Positions 47,931 to 56,942 of a stretch of DNA of 64,000 nucleotides are shown here, in pieces. Source of the DNA: Dryocola sp031988645 (GTDB lineage: Bacteria; Pseudomonadota; Gammaproteobacteria; Enterobacterales; Enterobacteriaceae); assembly GCF_051307045.1 (NCBI RefSeq), contig NZ_CP150452.1, forward strand, positions 930,001 to 994,000. Reading direction: 5' to 3'. Below the pieces are notes generated by a model. The model worked only from the letters and a program-made list of their open reading frames with translations. It was not told the origin of the DNA and did no database searches. Position numbers and translations under genes: made by a program. Each line of letters starts with the position of its first letter. The stretch's first letter is position 1.

Positions 47931-48291
47931 ATTATTTGCCACTGTTTTACATGATTCCCGTGAGGGGAGGAGGTGAGTCGTCACCCGAAGCCATCAACCA
48001 TTGACCTGGTTTTTAATCGGCGCGCCTATTATAGAAATCCCTGCTCACAAAAATATGTTTCATTTCACATTATCGTCACATACGTAATCGATTGCGTTCA
48101 CGTTTGCATACATTAAAAACGGCGTGATTGTACCTGCCACGAAAAATTAAGCAAATGAGTGTCTGGTTGTTACAAGTAAATGTGATGGGTGTCACTAAGT
48201 GACATTGGAAAAGGGAATGTAAGCTTCCCCGGCAGGGCGGATAAGCCTGCGCGATGCGCCCTGCCTGTGGTCAGCCAGCGGGACGCTGCGT
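47931..48291 (-). other. tsx upstream region
   Basis: 361 bases without a gene, AT-rich near tsx. In E. coli, tsx has two promoters controlled by DeoR, CytR and cAMP-CRP; a CRP-type site is visible at 48178-48199 and GCAT/GTTC-rich motifs near 48100 could serve CytR. Near the yajI stop there is GC-rich sequence of no clear meaning. Confidence 0.45.
48178..48199. promoter_or_regulatory. CRP-type site upstream of tsx
   Basis: AAATGTGA-TGGGTG-TCACT fits the TGTGA-N6-TCACA consensus with one mismatch, plus the flanking AAA. It lies about 260 bases before the tsx start, which would suit an upstream promoter. Confidence 0.6.
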
Positions 48292-48840
48292 TTATTCAGC
48301 CTGCGGAACGTTCGGCTGAATATCGTGAATGCGTACAAAGCCCAACTGGTCCGGCGTAATGCCAGACAGGCGCAGAGGAAGAGTGACTTCGCCTGGCGCC
48401 AGAATGCTCGCCGGAGCCGCGAACCGCTGCGTCTGGACATTTACCTCCTGATAGCTGTCCGTAGTGCCCTGGATTTGTCCCCATGCAATCTCGCCGGTGA
48501 ACGCCGGCAGCGGCTTGTTGGATTCGCCCTTAATGGTAAGGGTTGCACGCGTGCCGTTTGCTTCTGCCGCCACGTTGCTCAATGACATCTGCAGATTGCC
48601 AATCTGGCTGTTCAGACGCGCCGGCGTATTCGATCCCGGCAGCAGATATACGCCGGTGGTAGACTTAGCGTTGAGCGAGTTCTGCTGGGTGAGTTTTACC
48701 GTTTGATCGCTAAGCTTTGTCATTTCCTTATTTAAGGTGCCCACCTCCTGACGCATCTGGTGCACTTCGGTTGGCTGGGCGCAGGCGGTCAGGCTTATCA
48801 GGCCGCCTGCCAGGAAAAATCTTAAGTAAGTCTTTGTCAT
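48292..48840 (-). CDS. yajI: Lipoprotein YajI (DUF3251)
   Basis: 182 residues (E. coli 179). Lipoprotein signal MTKTYLRFFLAGGLISLTAC with the modified Cys at residue 20 in LTAC. After it a short coiled coil (HQMRQEVGTLNKEMTKLSDQ) and a C-terminal beta domain with ATLTIKGESNKPLPAFTG. The start at 48840 was chosen because it gives the lipoprotein signal; an in-frame ATG at 48903 would hide it. Function is unknown. Confidence 0.9.
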   Translation of the reverse strand: MTKTYLRFFLAGGLISLTACAQPTEVHQMRQEVGTLNKEMTKLSDQTVKLTQQNSLNAKSTTGVYLLPGSNTPARLNSQIGNLQMSLSNVAAEANGTRATLTIKGESNKPLPAFTGEIAWGQIQGTTDSYQEVNVQTQRFAAPASILAPGEVTLPLRLSGITPDQLGFVRIHDIQPNVPQAE

Positions 48841-48990
48841 AGCTTGTAATTCCTTATTCGTTATCCCTGAGCTAAGCGTAGCTGTTCGACCATGAAAAGT
48901 CATATTTCACCGATGAGGCGGGCCGCGTCTTTGTACTCCTGCCACTTCGCGGTAAACTGTTGTTAATTGAATAATCCTTCAGGACGCGCC

Positions 48991-49440
48991 ATGCATTGCC
49001 CATTCTGTTTTGCCGTAGACACCAAAGTGATCGACTCCCGTCTTGTTGGCGAAGGCTCTTCCGTGCGTCGCCGCCGTCAGTGCCTGGTTTGTCATGAACG
49101 TTTCACGACCTTTGAAGTGGCCGAGCTGGTTATGCCGAGGGTGGTAAAAAGCAACGACGTGCGCGAACCGTTTAACGAAGACAAGCTGCGCAGCGGTATT
49201 CTGAAGGCGCTGGAAAAGCGCCCGGTCAGCTCAGATGACGTAGAGATGGCGGTCAACCACATCAAATCGCAGCTGCGCGGCACCGGCGAGCGCGAGGTGC
49301 CGAGCAAAATGATCGGCAACCTGGTGATGGAACAGCTGAAAAAACTCGATAAGGTAGCCTATATTCGCTTTGCATCCGTCTATCGCAGCTTTGAAGATAT
49401 CCGCGAATTTGGCGAAGAGATCGCCCGCTTACAGGATTAG
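48991..49440 (+). CDS. nrdR: Transcriptional repressor NrdR
   Basis: 149 residues. Represses ribonucleotide reductase genes according to ATP/dATP bound. Zinc ribbon at the start (MHCPFCFAVDTKVIDSR ... CLVCHERFTTFE, two CxxC pairs) and an ATP-cone domain (VVKSNDVREPFNEDKLRSGI, VSSDDVEMAVNHI). The start at 48991 gives the family N-terminus; an ATG 24 bases upstream was rejected. ribD follows after 4 bases, so nrdR leads the riboflavin-nusB transcript as in E. coli. Confidence 0.97.
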   Translation: MHCPFCFAVDTKVIDSRLVGEGSSVRRRRQCLVCHERFTTFEVAELVMPRVVKSNDVREPFNEDKLRSGILKALEKRPVSSDDVEMAVNHIKSQLRGTGEREVPSKMIGNLVMEQLKKLDKVAYIRFASVYRSFEDIREFGEEIARLQD

Positions 49441-49444
49441 ACTG

Positions 49445-50554
49445 ATGTCGCTTGACGAAAAATTTATGGCGCGCGCCCTGCAGCTGGCAAAGCGCGGTCG
49501 TTTCACCACCATGCCTAACCCAAACGTCGGCTGCGTGATAGCCAAAGACGGCGAAATCGTTGGCGAGGGCTTTCACTTTCGCGCGGGCGAGCCCCATGCG
49601 GAAGTTCACGCTTTACGCATGGCGGGCGAACGCGCGCGCGGCGCGACGGCATACGTCACGCTTGAGCCTTGCAGCCATCACGGACGCACGCCGCCGTGCT
49701 GCGATGCGCTGATCGCCGCAGGCGTCACGCGAGTGGTGGCGGCGATGCAGGATCCCAATCCGCAGGTTGCCGGGCGTGGGCTCTATCGCCTGCAGCAGGC
49801 CGGAGTCGAGGTCAGCCACGGGCTGATGATGAACGAGGCGGAAGCCCTTAATCGCGGCTTCCTTAAACGGATGCGTACCGGCTTTCCCTATATCCAGCTT
49901 AAGCTGGGCGCTTCGCTGGATGGCCGCACGGCGATGGCCAGCGGCGAAAGCCAGTGGATTACTTCGCCGCAGTCCCGCCGCGACGTGCAGCGCCTGCGTG
50001 CGCAAAGCGCGGCGATCCTGAGCAGCAGCGCCACCGTGCTGGCGGACGATCCGTCGCTGACGGTGCGCTGGAATGAGCTTGATGGCGCCACGCAGGACGT
50101 TTACGCCGCTGAGGATCTGCGCCAGCCGACGAGGATCGTTATCGACAGCCAAAACCGCGTGACGCCGCGGCATAAAATTATCGCCCAGCCGGGGGAAACC
50201 TGGCTTGCGCGCTGCGCGGTGGACGAACAGGCCTGGCCGGAAGGCGTTGAGCAATTTATCGTGCCGCAGCATAACGGCCGCCTCGACCTGGTGGTAATGA
50301 TGATGCTGCTCGGCAAACGTCAGATAAACTCCGTGTGGGTGGAGGCGGGCGCAACGCTCGGCGGCGCGCTGCTGCAGGCGGGGCTGGTCGACGAGCTGAT
50401 TGTTTACCTCGCCCCTAAACTTTTAGGAAGCGATGCGCGAGGCCTGTGCCATTTGCCGGGCCTTGATAAATTAGCCGATGCGCCTGAGTTTAGGTTTAGC
50501 GAAGTTCGCCACGTCGGCCCGGATTTGTGCCTGCATTTGACGCCGCGTTATTAG
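49445..50554 (+). CDS. ribD: Bifunctional deaminase/reductase RibD
   Basis: 369 residues (E. coli 367). Second and third steps of riboflavin synthesis. The N-terminal deaminase (1-145) has the zinc motifs HAEVHALRMAGE and PCSHHGRTPPCCDALI; the C-terminal NADPH reductase has LKLGASLDGRTAMASGESQW and VEAGATLGGALLQAGLVDEL. The start at 49445 (MSLDEKFMARALQLAKRG) matches the family; the frame is open further upstream inside nrdR. ribH follows after 85 bases. Confidence 0.97.
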   Translation: MSLDEKFMARALQLAKRGRFTTMPNPNVGCVIAKDGEIVGEGFHFRAGEPHAEVHALRMAGERARGATAYVTLEPCSHHGRTPPCCDALIAAGVTRVVAAMQDPNPQVAGRGLYRLQQAGVEVSHGLMMNEAEALNRGFLKRMRTGFPYIQLKLGASLDGRTAMASGESQWITSPQSRRDVQRLRAQSAAILSSSATVLADDPSLTVRWNELDGATQDVYAAEDLRQPTRIVIDSQNRVTPRHKIIAQPGETWLARCAVDEQAWPEGVEQFIVPQHNGRLDLVVMMMLLGKRQINSVWVEAGATLGGALLQAGLVDELIVYLAPKLLGSDARGLCHLPGLDKLADAPEFRFSEVRHVGPDLCLHLTPRY

Positions 50555-50639
50555 CACCGTCAAAACGTAAGCAGTCGCCAAAAGATTATGATAAAATCCG
50601 CCCCCCTGCGGGGCTAAACAGAACCCGTAAAGGAAGATT

Positions 50640-51111
50640 ATGAACATTATTGAAGCAGCCGTTGCTACTCCAGACGCTCGCGTCGCCATCACCATCGCGC
50701 GTTTTAACAACTTCATCAATGACAGCCTGCTGGACGGCGCTATCGACGCCCTGAAACGTATTGGCCAGGTCAAAGACGAAAACATCACCGTGGTTTGGGT
50801 TCCGGGCGCTTACGAGCTGCCGCTGGGCCGCCGACGCCCTGGCGAAAACCAAGCGTTATGACGCGGTGATCGCGCTGGGTACGGTTATTCGCGGCGGCAC
50901 TGCCCACTTCGAATACGTTGCCGGCGGCGCCAGCAACGGCCTGGCTCACGTTGCGCAGGAAACGGGTATCCCGGTTGCCTTCGGCGTGCTGACCACCGAA
51001 AGTATTGAACAAGCCATCGAACGCGCTGGCACAAAAGCCGGTAACAAAGGTGCGGAAGCCGCACTGACCGCGCTTGAAATGATTAATGTATTGAAAGCCA
51101 TCAAGGCCTGA
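50640..51111 (+). pseudogene. ribH: Lumazine synthase RibH (frame broken by one surplus base)
   Basis: Makes 6,7-dimethyl-8-ribityllumazine, the last intermediate before riboflavin (gene also called ribE). First frame: MNIIEAAVATPDARVAITIA, ARFNNFINDSLLDGAIDALK, VVWVPGAYELPL. Second frame: KRYDAVIALGTVIRGGTAHF and the rest to NVLKAIKA. One G removed from GGGCC at 50825-50829 gives ELPLAADALAKTKRYDAV and 156 residues, the E. coli length. Riboflavin synthesis is normally essential without an external supply, so a real null mutation here is very unlikely. Confidence 0.95.
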
Positions 51112-51131
51112 TTTTTTGTAAGGGGAAATCT

Positions 51132-51551
51132 GTGAAACCTGCTGCTCGTCGCCGTGCCCGTGAGTGTGCCGTTCAGGCGCTTTACTCCTGGCAGTTATCT
51201 CGCAATGACATCTCTGATGTCGAATACCAGTTCCTGGCGGAACAGGACGTCAAAGACGTTGACGTTAACTACTTCCGCGAACTGCTGAGCGGGGTGGCTA
51301 CTAACAGCGCGTATCTGGATGGGCTGATGAAGCCTTACCTGTCACGCCAGCTTGAAGAGCTGGGCCAGGTAGAAAAAGCGGTTCTGCGCATCGCGCTGTT
51401 TGAACTGTCAAAACGTGATGACGTGCCCTATAAAGTGGCCATTAACGAAGCCATCGAACTGGCGAAAACCTTCGGCGCCGAAGACAGCCATAAGTTCGTC
51501 AACGGTGTGCTCGATAAAGCCGCGCCGCAAATCCGTCCCCACAGAAAATAA
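51132..51551 (+). CDS. nusB: Transcription antitermination factor NusB
   Basis: 139 residues, the E. coli length. All-helical protein that with NusE (S10) binds boxA RNA in rRNA leaders. It starts MKPAARRRARECAVQALYSW and contains VEKAVLRIALFELSKRDDVP and KTFGAEDSHKFVNGVLDKAA. The ATG-free start is GTG at 51132. It follows ribH by 20 bases. A stem-loop lies between it and thiL. Confidence 0.97.
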   Translation: MKPAARRRARECAVQALYSWQLSRNDISDVEYQFLAEQDVKDVDVNYFRELLSGVATNSAYLDGLMKPYLSRQLEELGQVEKAVLRIALFELSKRDDVPYKVAINEAIELAKTFGAEDSHKFVNGVLDKAAPQIRPHRK

Positions 51552-51557
51552 TCTCTT

Positions 51558-51586
51558 CAGGCCGGTTAATCCGGCCTTCGTTTTTA
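51558..51586 (+). terminator. Stem-loop with T run between nusB and thiL
   Basis: AGGCCGG and CCGGCCT pair around TTAAT and are followed by TCGTTTTT. It would end or attenuate transcription before thiL. Confidence 0.75.
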
Positions 51587-51607
51587 TAAATTTCAGAGGC
51601 ATAACGT

Positions 51608-52585
51608 ATGGCATACGGTGAGTTTTCCCTGATTGCCCGTTATTTTGATCGCGTAAGAAGTACCCGTCGTGATGTTGAAACCGGAATTGGCGACGACTGC
51701 GCGTTGCTGAGCGTCGCGGAAAAACAGCTGCTGGCGATCAGCACCGATACGCTGGTCTCGGGTATTCACTTCCTGCCGGATATCGATCCGCGCGATCTGG
51801 GCTACAAAGCGCTGGCCGTCAACTTAAGCGATCTGGCGGCGATGGGCGCCGATCCTGCCTGGCTGACCCTCGCCATTACCCTCCCGGAAGTCGATGAGCG
51901 CTGGCTTGAAGCCTTTAGCGACAGCCTGTTTGAACAGCTTGATTACTACGATATGCAGCTGATTGGCGGCGATACCACTCGCGGCCCGCTTTCTCTGACG
52001 CTGGGTATTCACGGTCTGGTGCCCGCGGGGCGCGCGCTTAAACGAAGCGGCGCACGTGCTGGCGACTGGATCTACGTCACCGGCACGCCCGGCGACAGCG
52101 AGGCCGGTCTGGCAATTCTGCAGCACCGTCTGCGCGTGGCGGACGCTCAGCAGGCGGACTATCTTATGAAGCGCCACCTGCGGCCAAAACCGCGCGTGCT
52201 GCACGGCCAGGCGCTGCGCGATCTGGCAAGCAGCGCCATCGATCTCTCCGACGGCCTGATTTCCGATCTTGGTCATATACTAAAGGCCAGCGACTGCGGC
52301 GCGAGGATCATGCTCGACTCGCTGCCGTATTCCGATGCGATCCGCGATAACGTCGAGCCTGAGCAGGCCCGGCGCTGGGCGCTTGCCGGCGGCGAAGATT
52401 ACGAACTTTGCTTTACGGTTCCGGAACTGAACCGCGGCGCGCTGGAGGTGGCGATCGGCAATCTGGGCGTGCCTTTTACCTGCATAGGCCAGGTAGCCCC
52501 GGCTTCCGAAGGGCTGCAGTTCCTGGACGAGGGCAAACCTGTCAGCGTGGATTTAAAAGGATATGACCACTTTGCGTCGCACTAA
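51608..52585 (+). CDS. thiL: Thiamine-monophosphate kinase ThiL
   Basis: 325 residues, as in E. coli. Phosphorylates thiamine phosphate to the active diphosphate. PurM-like fold with GIGDDCALLSV, AVNLSDLAAMGADPAWLTLA, QLIGGDTTRGPLSLT and LAGGEDYELCFTVP. It overlaps pgpA by 23 bases, so the two are translationally coupled. Confidence 0.97.
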   Translation: MAYGEFSLIARYFDRVRSTRRDVETGIGDDCALLSVAEKQLLAISTDTLVSGIHFLPDIDPRDLGYKALAVNLSDLAAMGADPAWLTLAITLPEVDERWLEAFSDSLFEQLDYYDMQLIGGDTTRGPLSLTLGIHGLVPAGRALKRSGARAGDWIYVTGTPGDSEAGLAILQHRLRVADAQQADYLMKRHLRPKPRVLHGQALRDLASSAIDLSDGLISDLGHILKASDCGARIMLDSLPYSDAIRDNVEPEQARRWALAGGEDYELCFTVPELNRGALEVAIGNLGVPFTCIGQVAPASEGLQFLDEGKPVSVDLKGYDHFASH

Positions 52586-53078
52586 AGACGTGGCGAAAAG
52601 CCGCCTGAACCTGCTGAATCCGTGGCACCTGCTGGCTACCGGTTTCGGCAGCGGACTAAGCCCGGTCGTACCGGGCACTATGGGATCGCTTGCGGCCATC
52701 CCGTTTTGGTATCTGATGACGTTCCTGCCATGGCAGCTCTATTCGCTGGTCATTATGTTCGGCATCTGTCTTGGCGTTTATCTCTGTCACCAGACCGCTC
52801 GCGATATGGGAGTGCATGACCACGGCAGCATCGTGTGGGACGAGTTTATCGGCATGTGGATAACGCTGATGGCGCTGCCGACCAACGACTGGCGCTGGGT
52901 TGCCGCCGGGTTCGTGATTTTCCGTATCTTCGATATGTGGAAGCCGTGGCCGATCCGCTGGTTTGACCGCAACGTTCACGGCGGGATGGGAATAATGATT
53001 GATGATATCGTCGCCGGGGTTATCTCGGCGGGGATCCTCTATCTGATTGGCCACCACTGGCCGGTTGGCCTGCTGTAA
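52563..53078 (+). CDS. pgpA: Phosphatidylglycerophosphatase A PgpA
   Basis: 171 residues. Inner-membrane enzyme that dephosphorylates phosphatidylglycerophosphate to phosphatidylglycerol. It has MTTLRRTKDVAKSRLNLLNP, GFGSGLSPVVPGTMGSLAA, HDHGSIVWDEFIGMWITL with metal-binding acids, and WFDRNVHGGMGIMIDDIVAG. Four hydrophobic segments. It begins inside the end of thiL and ends at a shared terminator. Confidence 0.96.
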   Translation: MTTLRRTKDVAKSRLNLLNPWHLLATGFGSGLSPVVPGTMGSLAAIPFWYLMTFLPWQLYSLVIMFGICLGVYLCHQTARDMGVHDHGSIVWDEFIGMWITLMALPTNDWRWVAAGFVIFRIFDMWKPWPIRWFDRNVHGGMGIMIDDIVAGVISAGILYLIGHHWPVGLL

Positions 53079-53112
53079 AAAACGCCCTCTTTACGAGGGC
53101 GTTTTTTTTACT
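53079..53112. terminator. Bidirectional terminator between pgpA and yajO
   Basis: AAAAAACGCCCTC and GAGGGCGTTTTTT pair around TTTAC, with A and T runs on both sides; serves both convergent genes. It overlaps the last bases of yajO slightly. Confidence 0.88.
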
Positions 53113-54082
53113 TAAATCCCACCACCGGATGCGGTTTATAGGCCGTTTCCAGCTCGGCGATTTCTTCGGGTTCCAGGGTAAGATCCACCGCCCCGAGCAG
53201 GTCGTCCAGCTGCTGCTCACGCGAGGTGCCGATAATCGGTGCCGCAATCCCCGGCTTGCTTAACAGCCAGGCCAGCGCAACCTGAGCGCGCGAAACGCCT
53301 TTGTCCGCGGCCACGTTCGCCAGACGTTCGGCGATTATCGCATCGTTCCCGGCGCTTCCTTCGTAGAGCGTTTTGCCAAACTCATCGGATACCGAACGCG
53401 CCGTGGTGTCGCCCCACGGACGGGTCAGCTTGCCGCGCGCCAGCGGGCTCCATGGGATCACGGCCACGCCTTCCCGGTAGCACAGCGGCAGCATGTCGAG
53501 CTCTTCTTCGCGATAAATCAGATTGTAATGGTCCTGCATGGTGACGAAACGCGCCCAGCCGTGCCGATCCTGCAGCGCCAGCGCCTGGGCAAACTGCTCG
53601 CTGTGCATGGAAGATGCGCCGATGTAACGTGCTTTACCCGCTTTCACCACGTCGTTAAGCGCTTCAAGGGTTTCTTCAATGGGCGTGTTGTAATCCCAGC
53701 GGTGGATTTGCAGCAGGTCGACGTAATCGGTGCCGAGACGGCGCAGGCTGTCGTCAATCGAACGCAGGATCTGCGCGCGCGAAAGGCCTTCCGGCAGGTC
53801 GCCGACCTGGTGATAGACCTTAGTGGCAATCACAACGTCTTCGCGGCGCGTGAAGTCTTTTAGCGCGCGTCCGACAATCTCTTCGCTGCTACCGTCGGAA
53901 TAGCTGTTGGCGGTATCAAAGAAATTAATGCCGTTATCGATGGCGTGCTTAATGATGAGGCGGCTGCTCTCTTCGGGAAGCGTCCAGGCATGCTTACCCA
54001 GGTCCGGCTCCCCGAAGGTCATGCAACCAAGGCAAAGGCGGGAAACCTTAAGATCCGTTTTTCCCAATATGTTGTATTGCAT
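53108..54082 (-). CDS. yajO: Aldo/keto reductase YajO
   Basis: 324 residues, as in E. coli. NADPH-dependent reductase with a TIM barrel; the tetrad is visible as Asp and Tyr in FFDTANSYSDG, Lys in IATKVYHQ and His in LLQIHRWDYN. PWSPLARGKLTRPWG and IIGTSREQQLDDLL bind the cofactor. In E. coli it has been linked to thiamine-related ribulose conversion, but the physiological substrate is not settled. It lies after dxs on the same strand with 65 bases between. Confidence 0.95.
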   Translation of the reverse strand: MQYNILGKTDLKVSRLCLGCMTFGEPDLGKHAWTLPEESSRLIIKHAIDNGINFFDTANSYSDGSSEEIVGRALKDFTRREDVVIATKVYHQVGDLPEGLSRAQILRSIDDSLRRLGTDYVDLLQIHRWDYNTPIEETLEALNDVVKAGKARYIGASSMHSEQFAQALALQDRHGWARFVTMQDHYNLIYREEELDMLPLCYREGVAVIPWSPLARGKLTRPWGDTTARSVSDEFGKTLYEGSAGNDAIIAERLANVAADKGVSRAQVALAWLLSKPGIAAPIIGTSREQQLDDLLGAVDLTLEPEEIAELETAYKPHPVVGFK

Positions 54083-54147
54083 GGTTCCACTCCTGCTTAT
54101 GTTTATAAGGGTTTACCCTGTAAGCATAGCAGGAGCGCAGGAGGGAT

Positions 54148-56010
54148 TTAGTTAAGCCAGGCGCGGATTTTAGCTTCGATACCTGCGGCATCAAGACCTA
54201 TTGCGGCGCGGGCTTCTTCCTGGGTGCCCTGCGGGATAAAGAAGTCCGGCAGGCCGATATTTAGCACCGGCACCCGCCTACGGTTGGCCATCAGCACTTC
54301 GTTCACGCCGCTGCCGGCCCCGCCCTGTACAGCATTTTCTTCAACGGTGACCAGCATGTCGTGGCCGTCGGCCAGCTCCAGAATCAGCGCTTCGTCGAGC
54401 GGCTTCACAAAACGCATATCAACGAGGGTGGCGTTCAGGGACTCGGCCACTTTGGCCGCGTCTTCGAGCAAAGTACCGAAGTTCAGCAGGGCGATTTTCT
54501 CGCCGGCACGCTTTTTCACGCCTTTACCAATCGGCAGGCACGCCAGCGGCTGCAGCTCCACGCCGGTGCCGTTGCCGCGCGGGTAGCGAACCGCGCTCGG
54601 ACCATCGTTGTAGTGATAGCCGGTGTGCAGCATCTGGCGGCACTCGTTCTCGTCGCTAGGCGTCATGATAACCATGTCAGGTATGCAGCGCAGGAAGGAG
54701 AGATCGAAAGCGCCCTGGTGGGTTTGCCCGTCGGCTCCGACAATGCCCGCCCGGTCGATGGCAAACAGCACCGGCAGCTTCTGGATAGCCACATCGTGGA
54801 TGACCTGATCGTAGGCGCGCTGCAGGAAGGTCGAGTAGATAGCGACAACCGGCTTATAGCCGCCGATAGCAAGGCCTGCGGCAAAGGTCACCGCGTGCTG
54901 TTCGGCGATCGCCACGTCGAAATATTGCTGCGGATACTGGCGTGAAAACTCCACCATTCCTGAGCCTTCGCGCATGGCGGGCGTCACCGCCATCAGCTTA
55001 TCGTCGCCCGCTGCGGTTTCGCACAGCCAGTTACCGAAGATTTTTGAATAGCTCGGCAGGCCGCCTGCGCTTTTCGGCAGGGTGCCGCTTTTAGGGTCAA
55101 ACTTCGGCACCGCATGGAAGCTAATGGGATCTTTTTCCGCAGGCGCGTAGCCGCGTCCTTTTTTGGTCATGACGTGCAGGAACTGCGGGCCGCTCAGGCC
55201 GCGCATATTCTTCAGCGTATTCACAAGCCCAATAACATCGTGTCCGTCTACCGGCCCGATATAGTTAAAACCCAGCTCTTCAAACAGCGTGCCCGGCACC
55301 ACCATGCCTTTGATGTGCTCTTCGGTGCGCTTGAGGAGCTCTTTGATCGGCGGCACGCCGGAGAAGACTTTTTTGCCGCCTTCGCGCAGGGTGGAGTAAA
55401 GCTTGCCGGAAAGAATTTGCGCCAGATGGTTGTTCAGCGCGCCGACGTTTTCGGAGATCGACATTTCGTTGTCGTTTAACACCACCAGCATATCCGGGCG
55501 AATATCCCCGGCGTGGTTCATGGCTTCAAAGGCCATGCCGGCGGTGATCGCGCCGTCGCCGATCACGCAAACCGTGCGGCGGTCTTTGCCTTCTTTGCCC
55601 GCCGCCACGGCGATGCCGATTCCCGCGCTGATCGAGGTCGACGAGTGGCCGACGCTTAATACATCGTATTCGCTTTCCGCGCGCCACGGGAAGGGGTGCA
55701 GGCCGTCTTTCTGGCGGATGGTGCCAATCTGGTCGCGACGGCCGGTCAGAATTTTATGCGGGTAGGCCTGATGGCCAACGTCCCAAATCAACCGATCGAA
55801 AGGCGTGTTATAGACATAGTGCAGCGCCACGGTCAGCTCTACCGTGCCAAGCCCGGAGGCAAAATGCCCGCTGGAGCGGCTTACGCTGTCAAGCAGATAG
55901 CGACGCAGCTCATCACACAGCTTCGGCAAGCTTTCTTTTGGCAGCAGACGAAGCTCATTCGTTGAGTCCACCAGCGCCAGGGTCGGGTATTTGGCAATAT
56001 CAAAGCTCAT
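54148..56010 (-). CDS. dxs: 1-deoxy-D-xylulose-5-phosphate synthase Dxs
   Basis: 620 residues, as in E. coli. First step of the MEP isoprenoid pathway; condenses pyruvate and glyceraldehyde 3-phosphate with thiamine diphosphate. Motifs: SVGHSSTSISAGIGIAVA, the thiamine-binding GDGAITAGMAFEAMNHAGD with Asn in LNDNEMSISE, IAEQHAVTFAAGLA and AIDRAGIVGADGQTHQG. It follows ispA by 30 bases on the minus strand. Confidence 0.98.
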   Translation of the reverse strand: MSFDIAKYPTLALVDSTNELRLLPKESLPKLCDELRRYLLDSVSRSSGHFASGLGTVELTVALHYVYNTPFDRLIWDVGHQAYPHKILTGRRDQIGTIRQKDGLHPFPWRAESEYDVLSVGHSSTSISAGIGIAVAAGKEGKDRRTVCVIGDGAITAGMAFEAMNHAGDIRPDMLVVLNDNEMSISENVGALNNHLAQILSGKLYSTLREGGKKVFSGVPPIKELLKRTEEHIKGMVVPGTLFEELGFNYIGPVDGHDVIGLVNTLKNMRGLSGPQFLHVMTKKGRGYAPAEKDPISFHAVPKFDPKSGTLPKSAGGLPSYSKIFGNWLCETAAGDDKLMAVTPAMREGSGMVEFSRQYPQQYFDVAIAEQHAVTFAAGLAIGGYKPVVAIYSTFLQRAYDQVIHDVAIQKLPVLFAIDRAGIVGADGQTHQGAFDLSFLRCIPDMVIMTPSDENECRQMLHTGYHYNDGPSAVRYPRGNGTGVELQPLACLPIGKGVKKRAGEKIALLNFGTLLEDAAKVAESLNATLVDMRFVKPLDEALILELADGHDMLVTVEENAVQGGAGSGVNEVLMANRRRVPVLNIGLPDFFIPQGTQEEARAAIGLDAAGIEAKIRAWLN

Positions 56011-56040
56011 TAAATTAGAAACTCGTCGTGGTGTTATAAG

Positions 56041-56940
56041 TTATTTATCACGCTGGATGATATAGCTCGCTAACGCTTCCAGTGCCGTTGTATTTAACGA
56101 CTGGCTCGCAAGACCTTCCAGCGCACGGAGAGAATCCTGGTAGAGATCCCACGCTTTGGCCCTGGCGTTTTCCAGGCCAAGCAGCGCCGGGTAAGTGCTT
56201 TTACCCAGCTGTTGATCGGCGCCCTGACGCTTGCCCAGCGTCGCGGTGTCGCCAATCACGTCGAGAATATCGTCCTGCACCTGGAACGCGAGGCCGATGC
56301 ACTCGGCATAGCGGTCAAGCAGCGGCAGGTTTTTGCGCCCGGCGTCGCCTGCGCTTAAGGCGCCAAGGCGAACGGCGGCGCGAATCAGAGCGCCGGTTTT
56401 ATGGCGATGAATTTTCTCAAGCTCTTCGAGAGTGGCCCGTGAGCCCTCCGCCGCCAGATCCAGCGCCTGGCCGCCGCACATGCCCGCAACGCCGCTGGCG
56501 GTGGCTAACTCTTTGACCATTGCCAGACGGTCGGCTATTTCCACACCGGGCATCGGGGCTTCACTGAGTATAGAGAACGCCAGCGTTTGCAGGGCGTCTC
56601 CTGCCAGAATTGCGCAGGCTTCGCCAAATTTAATATGGCAGGTCGGCTGCCCGCGCCGCAGGTCGTCGTCGTCCATTGCCGGCAGATCGTCATGAATCAA
56701 AGAGTAGGCGTGGATGCACTCTACCGCCGCGGCCGGAGCGTCCAGCGCCTCTTGCGCTACGCCGAACATCTCGCCGGTGGCGTAAACCAGGAAAGGACGA
56801 AGGCGTTTACCCCCTAATAGTGCGCCGTAGTGCATCGCCTCAACCAGAGGAGTGTTCTGAAACGGCAGCGGGGATAAAAAGCGCAGCAGGGCGTCGTTAG
56901 CCCTCTCGGCGTGAGCCTGGAGATCTTGATTTAAATCCAT
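56041..56940 (-). CDS. ispA: Farnesyl diphosphate synthase IspA
   Basis: 299 residues, as in E. coli. Joins dimethylallyl and isopentenyl diphosphates into farnesyl diphosphate. Both Asp-rich motifs are present: HDDLPAMDDDDLRRGQ and FQVQDDILDVIGD. The start MDLNQDLQAHAERANDALLR is 2 bases from the end of xseB, so xseB-ispA-dxs is one operon. Confidence 0.98.
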   Translation of the reverse strand: MDLNQDLQAHAERANDALLRFLSPLPFQNTPLVEAMHYGALLGGKRLRPFLVYATGEMFGVAQEALDAPAAAVECIHAYSLIHDDLPAMDDDDLRRGQPTCHIKFGEACAILAGDALQTLAFSILSEAPMPGVEIADRLAMVKELATASGVAGMCGGQALDLAAEGSRATLEELEKIHRHKTGALIRAAVRLGALSAGDAGRKNLPLLDRYAECIGLAFQVQDDILDVIGDTATLGKRQGADQQLGKSTYPALLGLENARAKAWDLYQDSLRALEGLASQSLNTTALEALASYIIQRDK

Positions 56941-56942
56941 GT

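Noticed and set aside
2118..51111. Real loss of phoA, proC, phoR, sbcCD, rdgC, queA, tsx and ribH function
   Set aside because: Twelve single-base insertions all at GGCC, with otherwise perfect motifs and lengths, in a set that includes ribH and proC, do not look like natural decay.
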